This document shows positions 21,701 through 33,147 of a DNA stretch of 64,000 nucleotides, piece after piece. Made by a program: the position numbers and the translations under genes. Position 1 is the first letter of the stretch; every line of letters begins with the position of its first letter. The stretch spans positions 37,309 through 101,308 of the forward strand of contig JAVYIG010007494.1 in the NCBI GenBank assembly GCA_035222895.1, written 5' to 3'. The DNA comes from Strongylocentrotus droebachiensis. Lineage: Eukaryota > Echinodermata > Echinoidea > Camarodonta > Strongylocentrotidae. The notes under the pieces are model-generated. The model saw only the letters and a program-made list of their open reading frames with translations. It did not search any database and was not told where the DNA came from.

Positions 21701-24700
21701 ATTTATTTAGTCTTGGATTTTGTGAGTACAAGAATAATAGATAATTTAATCAGTGACAAATATATCTGTACTGTAGTGTTCATGCAGTGTTCGGTCTGAT
21801 CTTTTCAGTCAAATAAGTAATATTCAGAGGTTTTCTGATTGGTTTATTTTATATTACTCCGTCAAGTCCATCTCATGAAAATTTTGTTTATTTTCTCTAT
21901 GTTTCTACCAACTCTTTATATTACTTTGTTCTCTTTATAGTCAGTCTAAATACATTTTACTTTGTTTTTAATTTCTGGCATTAATCATCCTATCCTAATC
22001 CTATGCTTTATCTTTTTCTACTATTTGTTCTTCTTCTTCTTGTTCTTCTTCTTCTTCTCCTTCTTCTTCTGTAACAGCCAGTCCAAAAGCAAATACAACT
22101 TGTAATAAAATATCTGGCTTTACACGTCCCTGGACAATGTGTGCACTCTAGAAATTTACACTATAATGGTTATTATTATTATTACATATCATTAATGCTT
22201 TATTTATTTCTACTTATTTTCTTCTTTATAGCCAATCCAAGACCAAATTTATCCTGTTATTGGATGCTGATTTCTTGCCCTCTCCGACCCTGCATAAACA
22301 CTTCCTAGATGTCATGGCAGTGTGGCAAGTCTCAGAGCAAAGAGATCGAAAGACAGCTTTTGTTGTTCCTGCATTTGATTACATAGAAGAAAAACAGGTG
22401 AGAATATGTGAAATTCAGAGCAAATGCTCATTTTCATGGATGATATCATCTGCTGAGAGCCTGAGGAACATTGATGGCAGAGGGTCGTCAGTTTTCATGT
22501 GCAGAAAGTCATAATTCACTGACACCAGACTTGGTGGAAATACCATTAATGGGTGTACAAGTCTGCACCGCAAACCTGTAGGCCAATCAAGAAATACCCC
22601 CTCGTCTCTATACATATTAACAGAGATATAACAAAAATCATTAACTTTTGAAAATGAATTTGCAATTGTCAATTTTGGTTATTTGGCATACATGGAGGTA
22701 TTACTTCATTACATTAATTTATATTTTTGTGATGTTTTTGTTTGTAGGACCAAGCTGGTTTACCAAGTACCAAAGATGAACTCATCAGCCTCATGAAGCA
22801 AGACTTACCAGCAGTTTCTATATTCCGTATCCTTTCCTGTAGATTTTTTGTCATGCAAATAGTTATCATTGTAGGATAAAATTTGAAGGATCATTACATT
22901 CAGAAGCACCTGCCCTTTTTTTTTGCAATGTAGTATAATTGGTCGCTGTAAAGGATCAATAAATTAATAAATATTTGCATTTAAAAAAAATACATATTGA
23001 AATGACTTTAACAGAAAACAGAGGAGGGGAAGAAGGGGGAGAATAAAAGAGGAGGAGGGGGGAAGAAAGAGAAGAAGAAAGGAGGAGGAGGGGAAGAAAA
23101 GAGGAGGAAGAGGGGAAGAAGGGAAGGACATGGTATTGGAGTAGGAATAAGAAAATGGTCTAAAGTGAACATTGGATGTCATGAATAAAGAAAAAGTAAT
23201 AAAAGTAAGACTTTAACTCATATAGACGAAAATATATTGTCTATTTGAACTTAAGCCAGATGGGCATTAAGTTTGGCTCCAGACAAACAAACATTTGAAT
23301 ATGTTCGATTCCTTAACCACCTTGCGCTCAGGTTTCTATGAGTCTCCCCTATCACATCGACCAACCAACTATGTGCAGTGGTACATGGCAAACGAGCCTT
23401 ACAAGATATCTTACTATGAAGATAAATATGAACCATATCTCATCTTACAGTAAGTACACTTACTTCTTGTTTAATAATTCTTTGAAATTCTAGTAAGACG
23501 TTCATTCAAGATGATCATGATCTTTTATCTGTGATCACATTCGATTAAGATGACTTCATATATTATACCGGGTAGTTATGTACAAGACTCACAATATGTC
23601 ATTCAGTGATCTGAACTTCTAAAATGATATGATTTCACAAGGAATAGACCTGTAACATTACATGAATAAAAAGAAACAATTCTTTATTCTGGTGGAGAGA
23701 TCAATCTGACTATCTAAAAATGTCTTTATCATCGGTTTCATTCATACTATTGTAGTATGTGTCAATGTTGAATAGACATGTTAGTACCAAAGTGATATTT
23801 GATGATGATGGAGCTATGATAGCATCTTGTATAAATGTAGCACCAGTATCTGCCTCTGCTGGGCACTCATGGGGGACGTAATTGCCTGGAAATGTCTCAC
23901 ACTTTAACAATTTGTTTGACAGGAAATCTGGTATGCCTATGTATGATGAGAGGTTTACAGGGTATGGTATGAATAAGATCACTCACATCTTGGAGCTTCA
24001 TGCAGCAGGGTAAGACCATCTTACATCCATTAGCTAAAAGATAATAGTCCCCCTCCCCCGCCCCCCTCCCCTCTAATATGAACATTTTTGTTTTTTACCA
24101 GATAAAGCCAAGTACACGATGTCAGTTACAGTAATCATTGAGCAGTAGTTTTTGATACTGCACAATCTGAAAAGAATCTTTTGTGGCTTTATGCCTGGTG
24201 TAGATTTGCAAAACTTTCATGAGCACTCACTTTCAAATATATGTCCAATCATAAATTGAAATTGTTTTGATTCTCAAAAGCTTCTTGATACCAAAAGGAA
24301 TGTTATTGACAGTTCGCAAGGGTATCACTTAACAAACATTTCCAGTATCATGTAAAAAAAGACTGTTTCCAACTTTATCGTCGTTCATCACCATTTTCTG
24401 TCCTTTCCTCTGCATGATGTTTTACACCCTATTCAAGTTGACTCGTATGTCAAGTTGATGCAAATCGTCCGTTCCCCTCAAGAGGGCCGTAACAGCTGTG
24501 TATTTTCAGTGACAGTAACAGCCTTCTTGCGGGCACCCTATGAAATATCTAAAGTCCCTTTTTCACTGATATTACCATTTTTTCCTTCTAGATATGATTT
24601 TGTAGTCCTCCCAGACGCATGGGTGATCCACATCCCTCATCTGATGTCAACGCAGAACTCCCGTTTCCTCAGCGATCCTATCAGCAGATTGACCAATCGT

Positions 24701-24775
24701 GTGACTCGTCTTGAGTTTGTATCCGATGTCATGATGAAGTACCAGATAGGGGCCTGTAAGGGGTTGCCAACATAG
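13993..24775 (+). CDS. Type II membrane glycosyltransferase with LARGE/B4GAT1-type GT49 domain
   Basis: Sixteen coding exons in consistent phase, 600 aa: 13993-14159, 14957-15185, 15760-15816, 16367-16447, 16994-17061, 17865-17916, 18409-18514, 19487-19620, 20172-20323, 20942-21017, 21560-21606, 22232-22397, 22748-22826, 23332-23449, 23923-24009, 24592-24775. An in-frame TAG lies just upstream of the ATG. Residues about 26-46 form one membrane anchor after a basic stretch, so the rest should face the Golgi lumen. Residues about 110-255 resemble a beta-sandwich (LRLEFPGGTHSF, ITVMLCCYGYKGHIKFSDIHL), possibly carbohydrate-binding. GT49 starts near 299 (VTLITHASLDRI), with the DxD site D401-A-D403 (LLLDADFLPS), then YEPYLIL, YDERFTGYGMNKITHILEL and VVLPDAWVIHIPH. 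GT49 enzymes in animals add glucuronic acid to matriglycan (LARGE, B4GAT1). There is no GT8 half as in LARGE, so the acceptor here is unknown. Confidence 0.87.
15680..15715. repeat. (C)n(CT)n microsatellite
   Basis: A run of C followed by CT dinucleotides, just upstream of the acceptor of the third coding exon of the GT49 gene (15760). It could contribute to the polypyrimidine tract. Confidence 0.8.
18789..18852. repeat. Short foldback (hairpin) repeat, copy 1
   Basis: Arms TTTGGAGCCAGAAGG and CCTTCTGGCTCCAAA are exact inverted copies around a loop of about 34 bases. A near copy is at 28951-29010. Lies in a GT49-gene intron. Confidence 0.75.
19253..19374. mobile_element. Palindromic MITE or foldback element in a GT49-gene intron
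   Basis: Two arms of about 55 bases starting GGGCATTA and containing GGTACCTTTG and GTCTAACACGCCC, inverted around the centre TCGGCTATCGCCTC. The pairing is nearly perfect. Flanking AAACAAATAATACA and TGTTTATTATTTGT are also inverted, so the true element may be longer. Confidence 0.65.
20410..20596. mobile_element. ~187-bp TTAA MITE, copy 1
   Basis: Flanked by TTAA on both sides (20406-20409 and 20597-20600). The ends are AGCCCCACTGCACTA and its partner TAGTACAGACAGGCT. It matches the copies at 31615-31800 and 57501-57713 in inverted orientation. Located in the intron after the ninth GT49-gene coding exon. Confidence 0.8.
22025..22074. repeat. (TTC)n microsatellite
   Basis: CTT/TTC triplets immediately before the decayed exon copy at 22075, giving that copy a strong-looking polypyrimidine tract and acceptor. 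Confidence 0.8.
22075..22115 (+). pseudogene. Decayed duplicate of the start of GT49 exon 12
   Basis: After a polypyrimidine tract and CAG, the sequence CCAGTCCAAAAGCAAATAC closely follows the true exon start at 22232, CCAATCCAAGACCAAATTT. It would encode SQSKSKYNL then a stop, against SQSKTKFILLLDADF in the real exon. It is either a decayed partial exon duplication or a strong decoy acceptor about 155 bases upstream. Confidence 0.5.
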
Positions 24776-27700
24776 CCAGCAGTTGGTGGGACTAAAGCGA
24801 GATGGGTAAATGTCATCCAGCACAAAAAGCAGTAAGTTGGACTGTGATGGAGGCTGAAATGAAGTATTATGGTTTTCCTCATTCAAGTGTGTGATTTCAT
24901 TAGCGAGCTGATGTAAGCGTAACCAAGATTTCTGTCAGGTTTGTGTTGAAATACCTGAATAATGTTGACTGCTGAGAGCCAGACGAGTGCTAACTCTGTG
25001 TTACATGAGACGAGTTGACGCCTTCCTGGATCAGTCTACGCAGACAACAATATAAATCCTTTTCCTTTGCTGAATTGTATTGTCATCATTATTTTCATAG
25101 ATATTTATGTGCATTTTATTTTAACCCAACCTCATTATAAGTACGTACAACTCAAATGCATTTAAACTCATGTTATAAGTTATACTTGCCTGATGTATTC
25201 ATTGTGTTATCAGAGATAGATTAGGGATCCTGGATTTTGATGTAATAGTTGCATATTCACATTGCAAATGTTTCTTGGTGCGTGCTATGCTTCTTAAGGT
25301 GCTTGCTGATAATGTTAATTGTAAAATTTGGAGGAAATGCCTATTTTAAATTGCATTTCCTTTGGTTCCCTCGTGATATGGAACACAAAATACAATATCA
25401 TTTGTACAAATACATGAATGATACTTTCCTTACATTTCGGATTACTCCCGCCTTGCTAGTTCTGATAAAAAGATGCAGATGTTATCGTATTTAGAAAACT
25501 GTTTATATCAACATAATTTGTCATTTTCTCTTTCTTGTAACTGAGAATAAATGAGGTAATGCTAGTTATTTGATGAATGGTTAATGGCACTGTGTAATAA
25601 ATTATGTTGGGGGGGGGGTGGTTGCCTTTGAATGGAATTTAAAAGTTCCCCCAAGAATTCATTACCTGGTAGTGTGCAATATGGTTAATATGCAAAATTC
25701 TGGGAAGAAGTCTTGTACCAAATTTAAATATATATGTGGCACCCACTGGTACTGCCTATGTAATTTACCTGAATTAAATGTAATTAATAATTATTAAAGT
25801 CTCTGCAATGCAAAAAATGCAGGTACTTGATCAAAATATAGTTTTGAAATGTAACATGACTGATTTTTAAAAAAAGAAGAGTAAAAGATTCCAAGAGGCT
25901 AATAATTAGTCTCCTTCTAGTATGACTCCACTTTTTCTTAGATAAGGTCAGTGTAGAACCATTAAATTGATTCTTTGTAAGAAGTATAACATCATTATTG
26001 AAGTATTATATTATGTCAAGACTAATAAAGTACAAAACCTGTTGTATTACTTTCAATGATGTCCAAAATTAATCATATCCTCAGGAGCAAAAAATGCTTT
26101 ATTTGTATTCGGAATACTCCTAAATAGTCATACCCTATTAAATATATACCAAACTTTTGAAAATGGGTACTTAAACATATGTTTGTACATGTTGCCTATA
26201 TATTATCATATATAGAATAAGAGATACGATTTAATTTCTTTATTATCTCTGCCTGAAAAGTCATGAATTTCTATCTTTACCAAAGGTATTTAAATATTTG
26301 TAGGAGATTTCTTATTTAATTCATTTCTTGCCTTTTTCTTCATGTGCCATATTTCTGTATATTTTTCAACTTCTTTTTGATATACTCTTTCCCCATATAT
26401 ATGTTGTTAAGGATGTAACATACATGAAATTGGGGGCTTATATATATATATATATATACCTCTTTGGATTTCAATGTTTTACTTTGGAAGAAAAATATTA
26501 CTATACTGCCATTAAAATGATGAAACATGTAACTCAATTACAAAATTTATTGACTAACATAATCTTTCAAATTTGCTAAATATCTAAACTTTTTCAAAAC
26601 GTAACAACAACGTTTTCTATCTTTTCTATTTTGTTTATATATGTAATTTTCATTTCTGTTTGTCTGCTTTTCTCTTTTAATATTCTTGCCCCATTCTTTA
26701 TTATTAGTTATCTCCTAATCCCTTTGATGTGAATGTCATGTTATATAGATTATACTCAATTATTTTGTTACATAAAGTATTCTGATTCCTGGACTTTTCC
26801 TGCAATGTTTGCATATGGAAATAGGACACAGTTATATTGCAAGATAGGAAAAGTTTTTGTGTGTATTTTATCAATTTTATCACGAGTCTCTGTAAATGGA
26901 AGATGGTAAAGAAATATGAAAACTTGAAAAGTGGGGGCATCGGTTATTTGGTATACATTTTGAAGTTGCAAGCCTATATGTGTACAAAGGGAATTAGGAG
27001 AGGGAGAAAGAGGCTGTCACCTGAAATTCTTCTTTTCTTCTTTTCTTCTTTCAACTTGTAAATTGGATAACTGGGAAAAACTGAACCAAAGCATAAAACA
27101 TTTTATTCATATTGGTATGTACATTTTGTTACAAAATTCTTTATCTTCTATTTCTGTGATTTATATATTCTTTATGTGTTTAGAAATCAGGTTTTCTATA
27201 GTTCTGTTTATTAATGAAATAAACTCTCCTTTATGCTGTAATTTATACAATTTTGTAAAAAGCTAAAGCTGAATGGATTCAGCTTGGTGACTCCTGGAGA
27301 GTTCATAAACAAAGGTTGTTTTTTCTTGTCAGTATTATCTATGACTTTTAAAACTTGTATGTGCTACATTGTTAGTATCCTTGTTTGTATATGTCAGTCA
27401 AACTGTTGGTAGTCAGCTATTTGTCATGTACCGTGTCACAATGTGTGTGCTTTGGATCAAGTGGACATCAAACTTTAAATTAACTCTAAATTTTCCATTG
27501 AAAAGGATAATGTTTTAAATGAATGCAAGATGAGTTAGTAAATGAGCTGCTCATGATGTTTTGCTATTTAACATCATTGGATGCACATTTTCATTGGTTT
27601 AGCTGGAAAGAAATCTGTAATACCGAGATGGATGTCTGTTTGCTGTAAATCATTCTTCATTTAACAAAATGTACTAAATCTGCTCCTCTTATCCACTAAT

Positions 27701-28400
27701 TACCGTGGTAATGCAAATGGTAACAAGCTATACAAAAAAACTGCAGTGTTTGTAAGACTGATATTTAGTATTTTAAAAAAAAAAATCTGCCAAAAATAGG
27801 GATTATTGATAAATATATTTCATGAGGGTGTATTGCCAAGCAATATGGTGACAATGACAAGTGTGCACAATTCTTGATGTGTATCTAATTGTTATCGATG
27901 TAGTGTTTAAATGGTAACGTTGTCTAGTGATGTTATGTAGAATGTTAGCCTAGTGTAAGTGTTTCCGTGTTTCTCAGTATTATGTCTCAGCACAGTTTTT
28001 GTGAAGAGGTTGTAAAGTAATCTTCAGATGAGGATGATTGCTAAAAGGAATGATTGAAATGAGGATAATCCTATTTATTCTGCTAACGACTTGTTATGGA
28101 ATTCACAACTGGAGCAGTGACAAGGTGCTCTAAATATTTGTTCTTCTCTGTTTGTTTGTTTGTGTGTTTGGGGGTTGTTGTCTGTCATCTGATAATGTGG
28201 ATTTTTAAACAAGATTTTCAAACTGGTATTCTCCCATTGAGAGCCACAAGGGCATTAGTAATATGTTGAATAAAAAGAGTGAAAAATCATCTGGCTGTGA
28301 GAAAATCAATCATAGCGATTTAGAGTGAAATGAACGCCCATTCTACTTACTTCTGGACATTCCCTTGTAGTTTATCTTTTGAAAGAATGAGTGAGACACT
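24776..28400 (+). other. 3' UTR of the GT49 gene and intergenic sequence, no gene seen
   Basis: AT-rich sequence with no recognisable exon. The first AATAAA after the GT49 stop codon is at 25546-25551, so the UTR is at least about 770 bases; later signals exist. It includes a (TA)n tract at about 26438-26458 and a G-run at about 25610. Confidence 0.4.
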
Positions 28401-28414
28401 CATTGCACTGCCTA

Positions 28415-28640
28415 TACTGTAAAACAAAAATTGATTAAAAAGTGCCAACTTGAAGGTGTCTAACCAACTTTTAGGCAATTGTCTGCCAAATCAATCAAGT
28501 TCTTGCATTTTTTTTTTAAAGGTGACGAGGACTGAGCAAAGCATTACCCAAGTTGGGCATGAAATTGACCTGAGGTTGGTTAGACACGTCGTTATCGTCC
28601 TAATGGGCAGTCTTTTACCCAATCAATTTTACAGTGCATA
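28415..28640. mobile_element. Candidate MITE with imperfect inverted ends
   Basis: The ends ACTGTAAAACAAAAATTGATT and the complement of AATCAATTTTACAGT pair imperfectly next to TA. Inside, GTGTCTAACCAAC (about 28457) and GTTGGTTAGACAC (about 28573) are exact inverted copies. A TA-inserting element is plausible. Confidence 0.5.
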
Positions 28641-28950
28641 TTATATATGTGTGTGTGTGTGCTTGTAACAGTACCGTAATATTGCTTAATCAGTGTGACG
28701 TGTTTTGCTGTGCTCGTATTTGTAGAACACCGTATAATTATGTGAGGACAAGTTTGAGTTGGCATTAGAAAACAGTAATAAAAGTACTAGCAATATGATT
28801 GTATTATTTCGCATTGAATCGAAGATGTAAATTCTCAAATGTGTATATTTTGCCATAGATTGTATATATTAGATTAAGTGAATGCATTCATTCATGCTTT
28901 TCTATCAAGTTGTACCACTGTCTCTTTGCTTGTGTAGAATATATTGATTG

Positions 28951-29010
28951 TTTGGAGCCAGAAGGGCATTAACTCATATACTTTAACAGAGAGTTAACAC
29001 CCTTCTGGCT
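28951..29010. repeat. Short foldback (hairpin) repeat, copy 2
   Basis: TTTGGAGCCAGAAGGG and GTTAAC... CCCTTCTGGCT form an inverted pair. Same family as 18789-18852. Ends 12 bases before the mariner-type MITE. Confidence 0.65.
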
Positions 29011-29022
29011 GTAGAAGATGTA

Positions 29023-29659
29023 CAGTGCGTCCCAGAAAAAACGAAACCGAGAAGTATCAATGTTTTATCATAACTTTATCACAACCATGTTTAAAGTAGC
29101 CCTTACATTTTCATAATTTTAACAAACGAATTCGTTTTCACTGGGTGCCTGCCGTTGCAAAAAGCAGATTTGACAAAAGACTTAACTCTGTTTCGTTGAC
29201 AATCAGCCATGCATGAAGACTCTCGTCTACGGCTGATTGTCAACGAAACAGAGTTAAGTCTTTTGTTAATTTCGTTTATTGATACGGCAGGCAGCCAGTG
29301 AAAACGAATTCGTTTAATAAAATTATGGAAATGCAAGCACTACTTTACACAAATAGAACTTTGTCATTCCTCGCTCATTTTTCCTGATTGAGGTGTCATA
29401 TGAAAGGGCAGAAACTCAACTTTCTAGAAATGTGAATTTTTCCTCGAAATACAGATACCGCCCGCCAAATGTCTTTTTGGTTTCCTTCCTTCAAATTGCT
29501 TTTAATCACTCATGCGTGAAATATGCATTATCTGAGTAGCATCACATGAAAGAGGAGACTCTAAGCTTTCCAAATATGTATCATTCATTAATTATAGTTG
29601 TGATTAAGTTATGATAGACCATCGATACTTCTCGGTTTCGTTTTTTCTGGGACGCACTG
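29023..29659. mobile_element. Tc1/mariner-type MITE with TA duplication
   Basis: The terminal inverted repeats begin CAGTGCGTCCCAGAAAAAA at 29023 and end with the exact complement at 29659. They extend about 37 bases and are flanked by TA on each side (29021-29022 and 29660-29661). A long inner palindrome (about 29108-29332) contains ACTTAACTCTGTTTCGTTGA and its complement. No transposase frame is present, so it is non-autonomous. A TA target and CAGTG ends fit the Tc1/mariner superfamily. Confidence 0.85.
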
Positions 29660-30889
29660 TATAGTTAAGATATGAACTGATCTTTTTTATCTGAATATGT
29701 GGTGTTACTTTTAATAATCCTCTCTAAACTGTGGTCCTTCAATATATTACTTTTCTTTCAACTTATTCTTTCATATTTCCTTTTCATGAAATAGTATGAA
29801 TAATATAGTATGAATAATTCTTTCATTTTTTATTGTCTTTTGTAAAAGAATTTTCTGACATCATGTAATATTAGATGAATATATTATAAAAAGACTTAAT
29901 TCAGATATGTGTTCAACATTAATTCTCCTATATGCATGTATATTGTTGAAATTTTGTTGGTTGCCACTCTCTCCTGAATTTACCCATTTGTGTTATTTCT
30001 CACAATGTTCTGATGAAAACCAGTACATGTATGCTGCTTTAAGGCTTGCTTGTAAATTATGAGCAAGGTTTTCCAGTTGACACTGTCTTTTCTTTGAAAG
30101 CTTAACTATGTAAAAGTCTGGATCTCCACAGATTAACAATGTGGTGGGCTCTAATCTCTCATTCATAACAATTAAAGGGATGCAATGTGTAATGTGTAAA
30201 TCAAAAACTTCACATCTGCATATTATTAAGTATTCTTTGGAGGAAATATGATATGAAAGTATATTTAGCTACTGCAATTTTGTTCGCTTTATTTTTAGTA
30301 ATTCTACACTATAATGTGTGTGGTATTACTTTTCAACTTTTGAGATTTCTTATTCTCTACACATTTATTTTGAATATTTGTTAATCATTTAGACTTCATA
30401 CACGGTATAGATGTATATTGTATTTTAATCACTCATTACGAATCGAGTATGGACCATGCAGCAGTATTTCAACTCGTGCACCTCTTGCCAAAGACTAACC
30501 TCATGCATTCACTGCACAATTCATCCTAATATGGATGTATTTTTATAGCAATGCAACTTTTCTAGTTCTTATATGAATAAATTGCAACATGATTTCTATC
30601 TGAAATAAGATATTTACTCACAATAGTGTGAATAACTTTAATCAACCTTATAATCCATTTCTTTTCAAATGTCAATAAACACTTTATGTAAAAGAGGATA
30701 TTTTACAACAATAAGTAATTAACAACGATGATTTTACATAAATGTACAGCTAGCTACATTTGAAATGAAAATGTCACTGTAATTAGCTATAATGTGCTAA
30801 ATTGATGTTTGAGTCATGTCATTGGACGTCATGGAGGTGAAAATAAAGTGGCGCTCTCAATAAGTAAGTTGTTGTCTCGCTTTGTATTC

Positions 30890-30967
30890 CATGATTGGGT
30901 GTAGAGATGGGTTGTGCAGACTTGGGACGTGATTGGGTGTAGAGATGGGTTGCGCAGACTTGGGGAT
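30890..30967. repeat. Two-unit tandem repeat (about 38 bp)
   Basis: GATTGGGTGTAGAGATGGGTT occurs twice, about 38 bases apart, each followed by G(T/C)GCAGACTTGGG. It is followed by a purine-rich low-complexity tract (31095-31215). No gene. Confidence 0.7.
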
Positions 30968-31264
30968 AACATGATTCTTTGGAGACACTGAGAGACAGGG
31001 ACGGTGAAAGACATCATTGAGAGGGCATGATCTCGGACGAGGCATCCTGAACTTGGAGCACATCGGTTGATTTGTCGTATCTGTATATCGTTGGTAGGAG
31101 AGAGAGATGGGACGCCGGATAGGAGAGGGAAGAGAGAGATGGATGAGGAGGAAGGGAAAGAGGGAGAGAGAGGGGGCAGTTTTGAAGAGAGAGTGAGAGA
31201 GGAAGAAAAGAGATAGGCAGAGAGTATTACAAAAAATAATAACGTTGACATTACCATACTCTTA

Positions 31265-31387
31265 GGCCAAAAAAAAAAAGTTGTTTGGTTGTCCTCGACC
31301 GCCCGCTCGTCATTTTCGGGCCGCTCGTATTTTTTTTTTTTTTTTAATATTTTTTTTTTTTTAATTCATTTTTTTTTTTTTTTTATT

Positions 31388-31418
<31 letters not shown>

Positions 31419-32109
31419 GGGGGGGGGGGGGGGGAGCAATCTTAAATGCCAAACATACCATTTTATGCATTTGCAAGGATCAAAATGCGTCCCGTTGCCA
31501 GTTTGATCTTTTCAGTACGCAATTAGGTATTTATTAAACTTGCCATTTTTATTTTTCTATGTAAAAATCCTGTTCATTCAAATCAGGTTCTGAGCATTCT
31601 TAAACTCATTTTAAAGCCCATCTGTACTAGTTTACAGGAGGGATTAGATCACCCTGCAAGGTCACTGGACAGGTGGTTATCTCATCAAATCAGCTCTCAG
31701 TTAATATAAGATAAAGAGGATCATGGGGACGAATGGTCACCGATTAGGCATTGTTTGCTACATAGAGGGCGCAAGTAGCTATAAGTAGTACAATGGAGAT
31801 TTAAAAGGTGCTGTATTTCAAAGCCCAAAATACTTTCTGTGTTGGTCTTGATATTCATTGTACATTAAACTAGTCTGTTACCATATTAAAGTTTTTTTTA
31901 TAGACTTTGTTTGTTTAAATGCTTGAAAATCCCAATTATTTATTTTTTTATGGAAAAAAAATTATTTAAAAAAAAAAAAATGGGGAAAAAAAAAAAAATC
32001 AAAAAAATACACACAAAAAATGAATTAAAAAAAAAAAAAAAAATCCGCCCGCCCGCCCCTACTCCAGAAAAGCAATCGAGGACAACCAAACAATTTATTT
32101 TTGTTGGCC
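31265..32109. mobile_element. 845-bp non-autonomous derivative of the DDE transposon at 49069-56449
   Basis: Both ends match the large element: GGCCAAAAAAAAAAA, then TTTGGTTGTCCTCGA at the left, and the complement at the right, flanked by TTA on both sides (31262-31264 and 32110-32112). The left interior matches 49165-49265. The right interior matches 56030-56449 without the gene-bearing middle, so it arose by internal deletion near a GCAATT...GTATTTAT junction. It also carries a TTAA MITE at 31615-31800 that the large copy lacks. Long T, G and A homopolymers make parts of the assembly uncertain. Confidence 0.85.
31615..31800. mobile_element. ~187-bp TTAA MITE, copy 2, nested in the DDE derivative
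   Basis: Bounded by TTAA (31611-31614 and 31801-31804). The large transposon shows the matching unoccupied sequence (CATTTTAAAAGGTG near 56105), so insertion produced a TTAA duplication. Same family as 20410-20596 and 57501-57713. Confidence 0.88.
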
Positions 32110-32264
32110 TTATCAAAAGAAATTTAACTGGATTTTTTTTTAAAGACAGATATTTAAAAAAAAATTGAGTATTATTCTTCGACGTCGATTATGATAATTG
32201 TGAATCTCAACGGCAGTAAGACTTTTCATTTCAAATCTATCACCACTTTCATTCAGGTAAAACA

Positions 32265-32300
32265 AATCTTCTTCTTCTTCTTCTTCTTCTTCTTCTTCTT
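32265..32300. repeat. (CTT)n microsatellite
   Basis: About a dozen CTT triplets. No associated gene is visible. Confidence 0.85.
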
Positions 32301-32796
32301 CACCATTTTTATCATCTTCTTTTCTTCAATCTCCTGAATCCCACTTTATTTTTGGACCATGTCACTTCAGTCTCCCTTTCCCTCTGCTCTGTTTTCTTCT
32401 TCGTTTTTCTCCCAAAGTGGCATTTTCACTTCTCATTGTTAAAGTCAAAGTATCGAGAGATTGCAGGGGTGCAGCTACCACACCCGCTTTCCACGAATCC
32501 CGAAAAGCCAGGGGGGCGGGCACGTGCCCCCAAACAAATTCAAGGATCGTTTGAACTTGTTTAGACCCCTTTTTTTACCTCGATCGATTACATGTATGTG
32601 CCCCCCCCCCCCCCCAAACATCAAACTCTGGCTACGTGCCTGGGGATAATGAAAATAATTAAAGAGATGGGAGTATAGGAAGAAGGGTTAAAGAATGTGT
32701 ACAAAAGATAAGAAAAACCTCATCCCACACTCCCCTATAAATCAGTGGCCTTCTTCATTCGCACCTTATGTAGTAGGTCTAATGTGCCCTCTCATA

Positions 32797-32994
32797 ACCT
32801 TACACAAAAGTACCATGGTAACCATGTTTTTTTGTCCAAATTACCATCCACCATGGTAACCATGGTAATCATGGTACCAACGATGAAATACATTGTTTGA
32901 TGACCCTATGTTTCCATGGTAAGCATGGTTACCACGGTGGATGGTAATTTGGACCAAAAAAAAACATGTTTACCCTGGTATTTTTTTTATAAGG
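32797..32994. mobile_element. Palindromic MITE rich in CCATGGTAACC motifs
   Basis: The left end CCTTACACAAAAGTACCATGG and the complemented right end CCCTTATAAAAAAAATACCAGG start inverted arms sharing TTGTCCAAATTACCATCCACC and GGTAACCATGG. Nearly a perfect foldback. No coding capacity. Confidence 0.65.
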
Positions 32995-33147
32995 GATATT
33001 CACCCCCCCCCCCTTCAATATCTGAACCAACGCTACGCCATTGGTTTAATTGAGATGTTGACGATAAGATCGTGTCAGGTTAACAATATTTTACCTATCT
33101 CCATTTTGTCATACCTTACAATCTCCTGAGGTCATGCGTGATGATGT

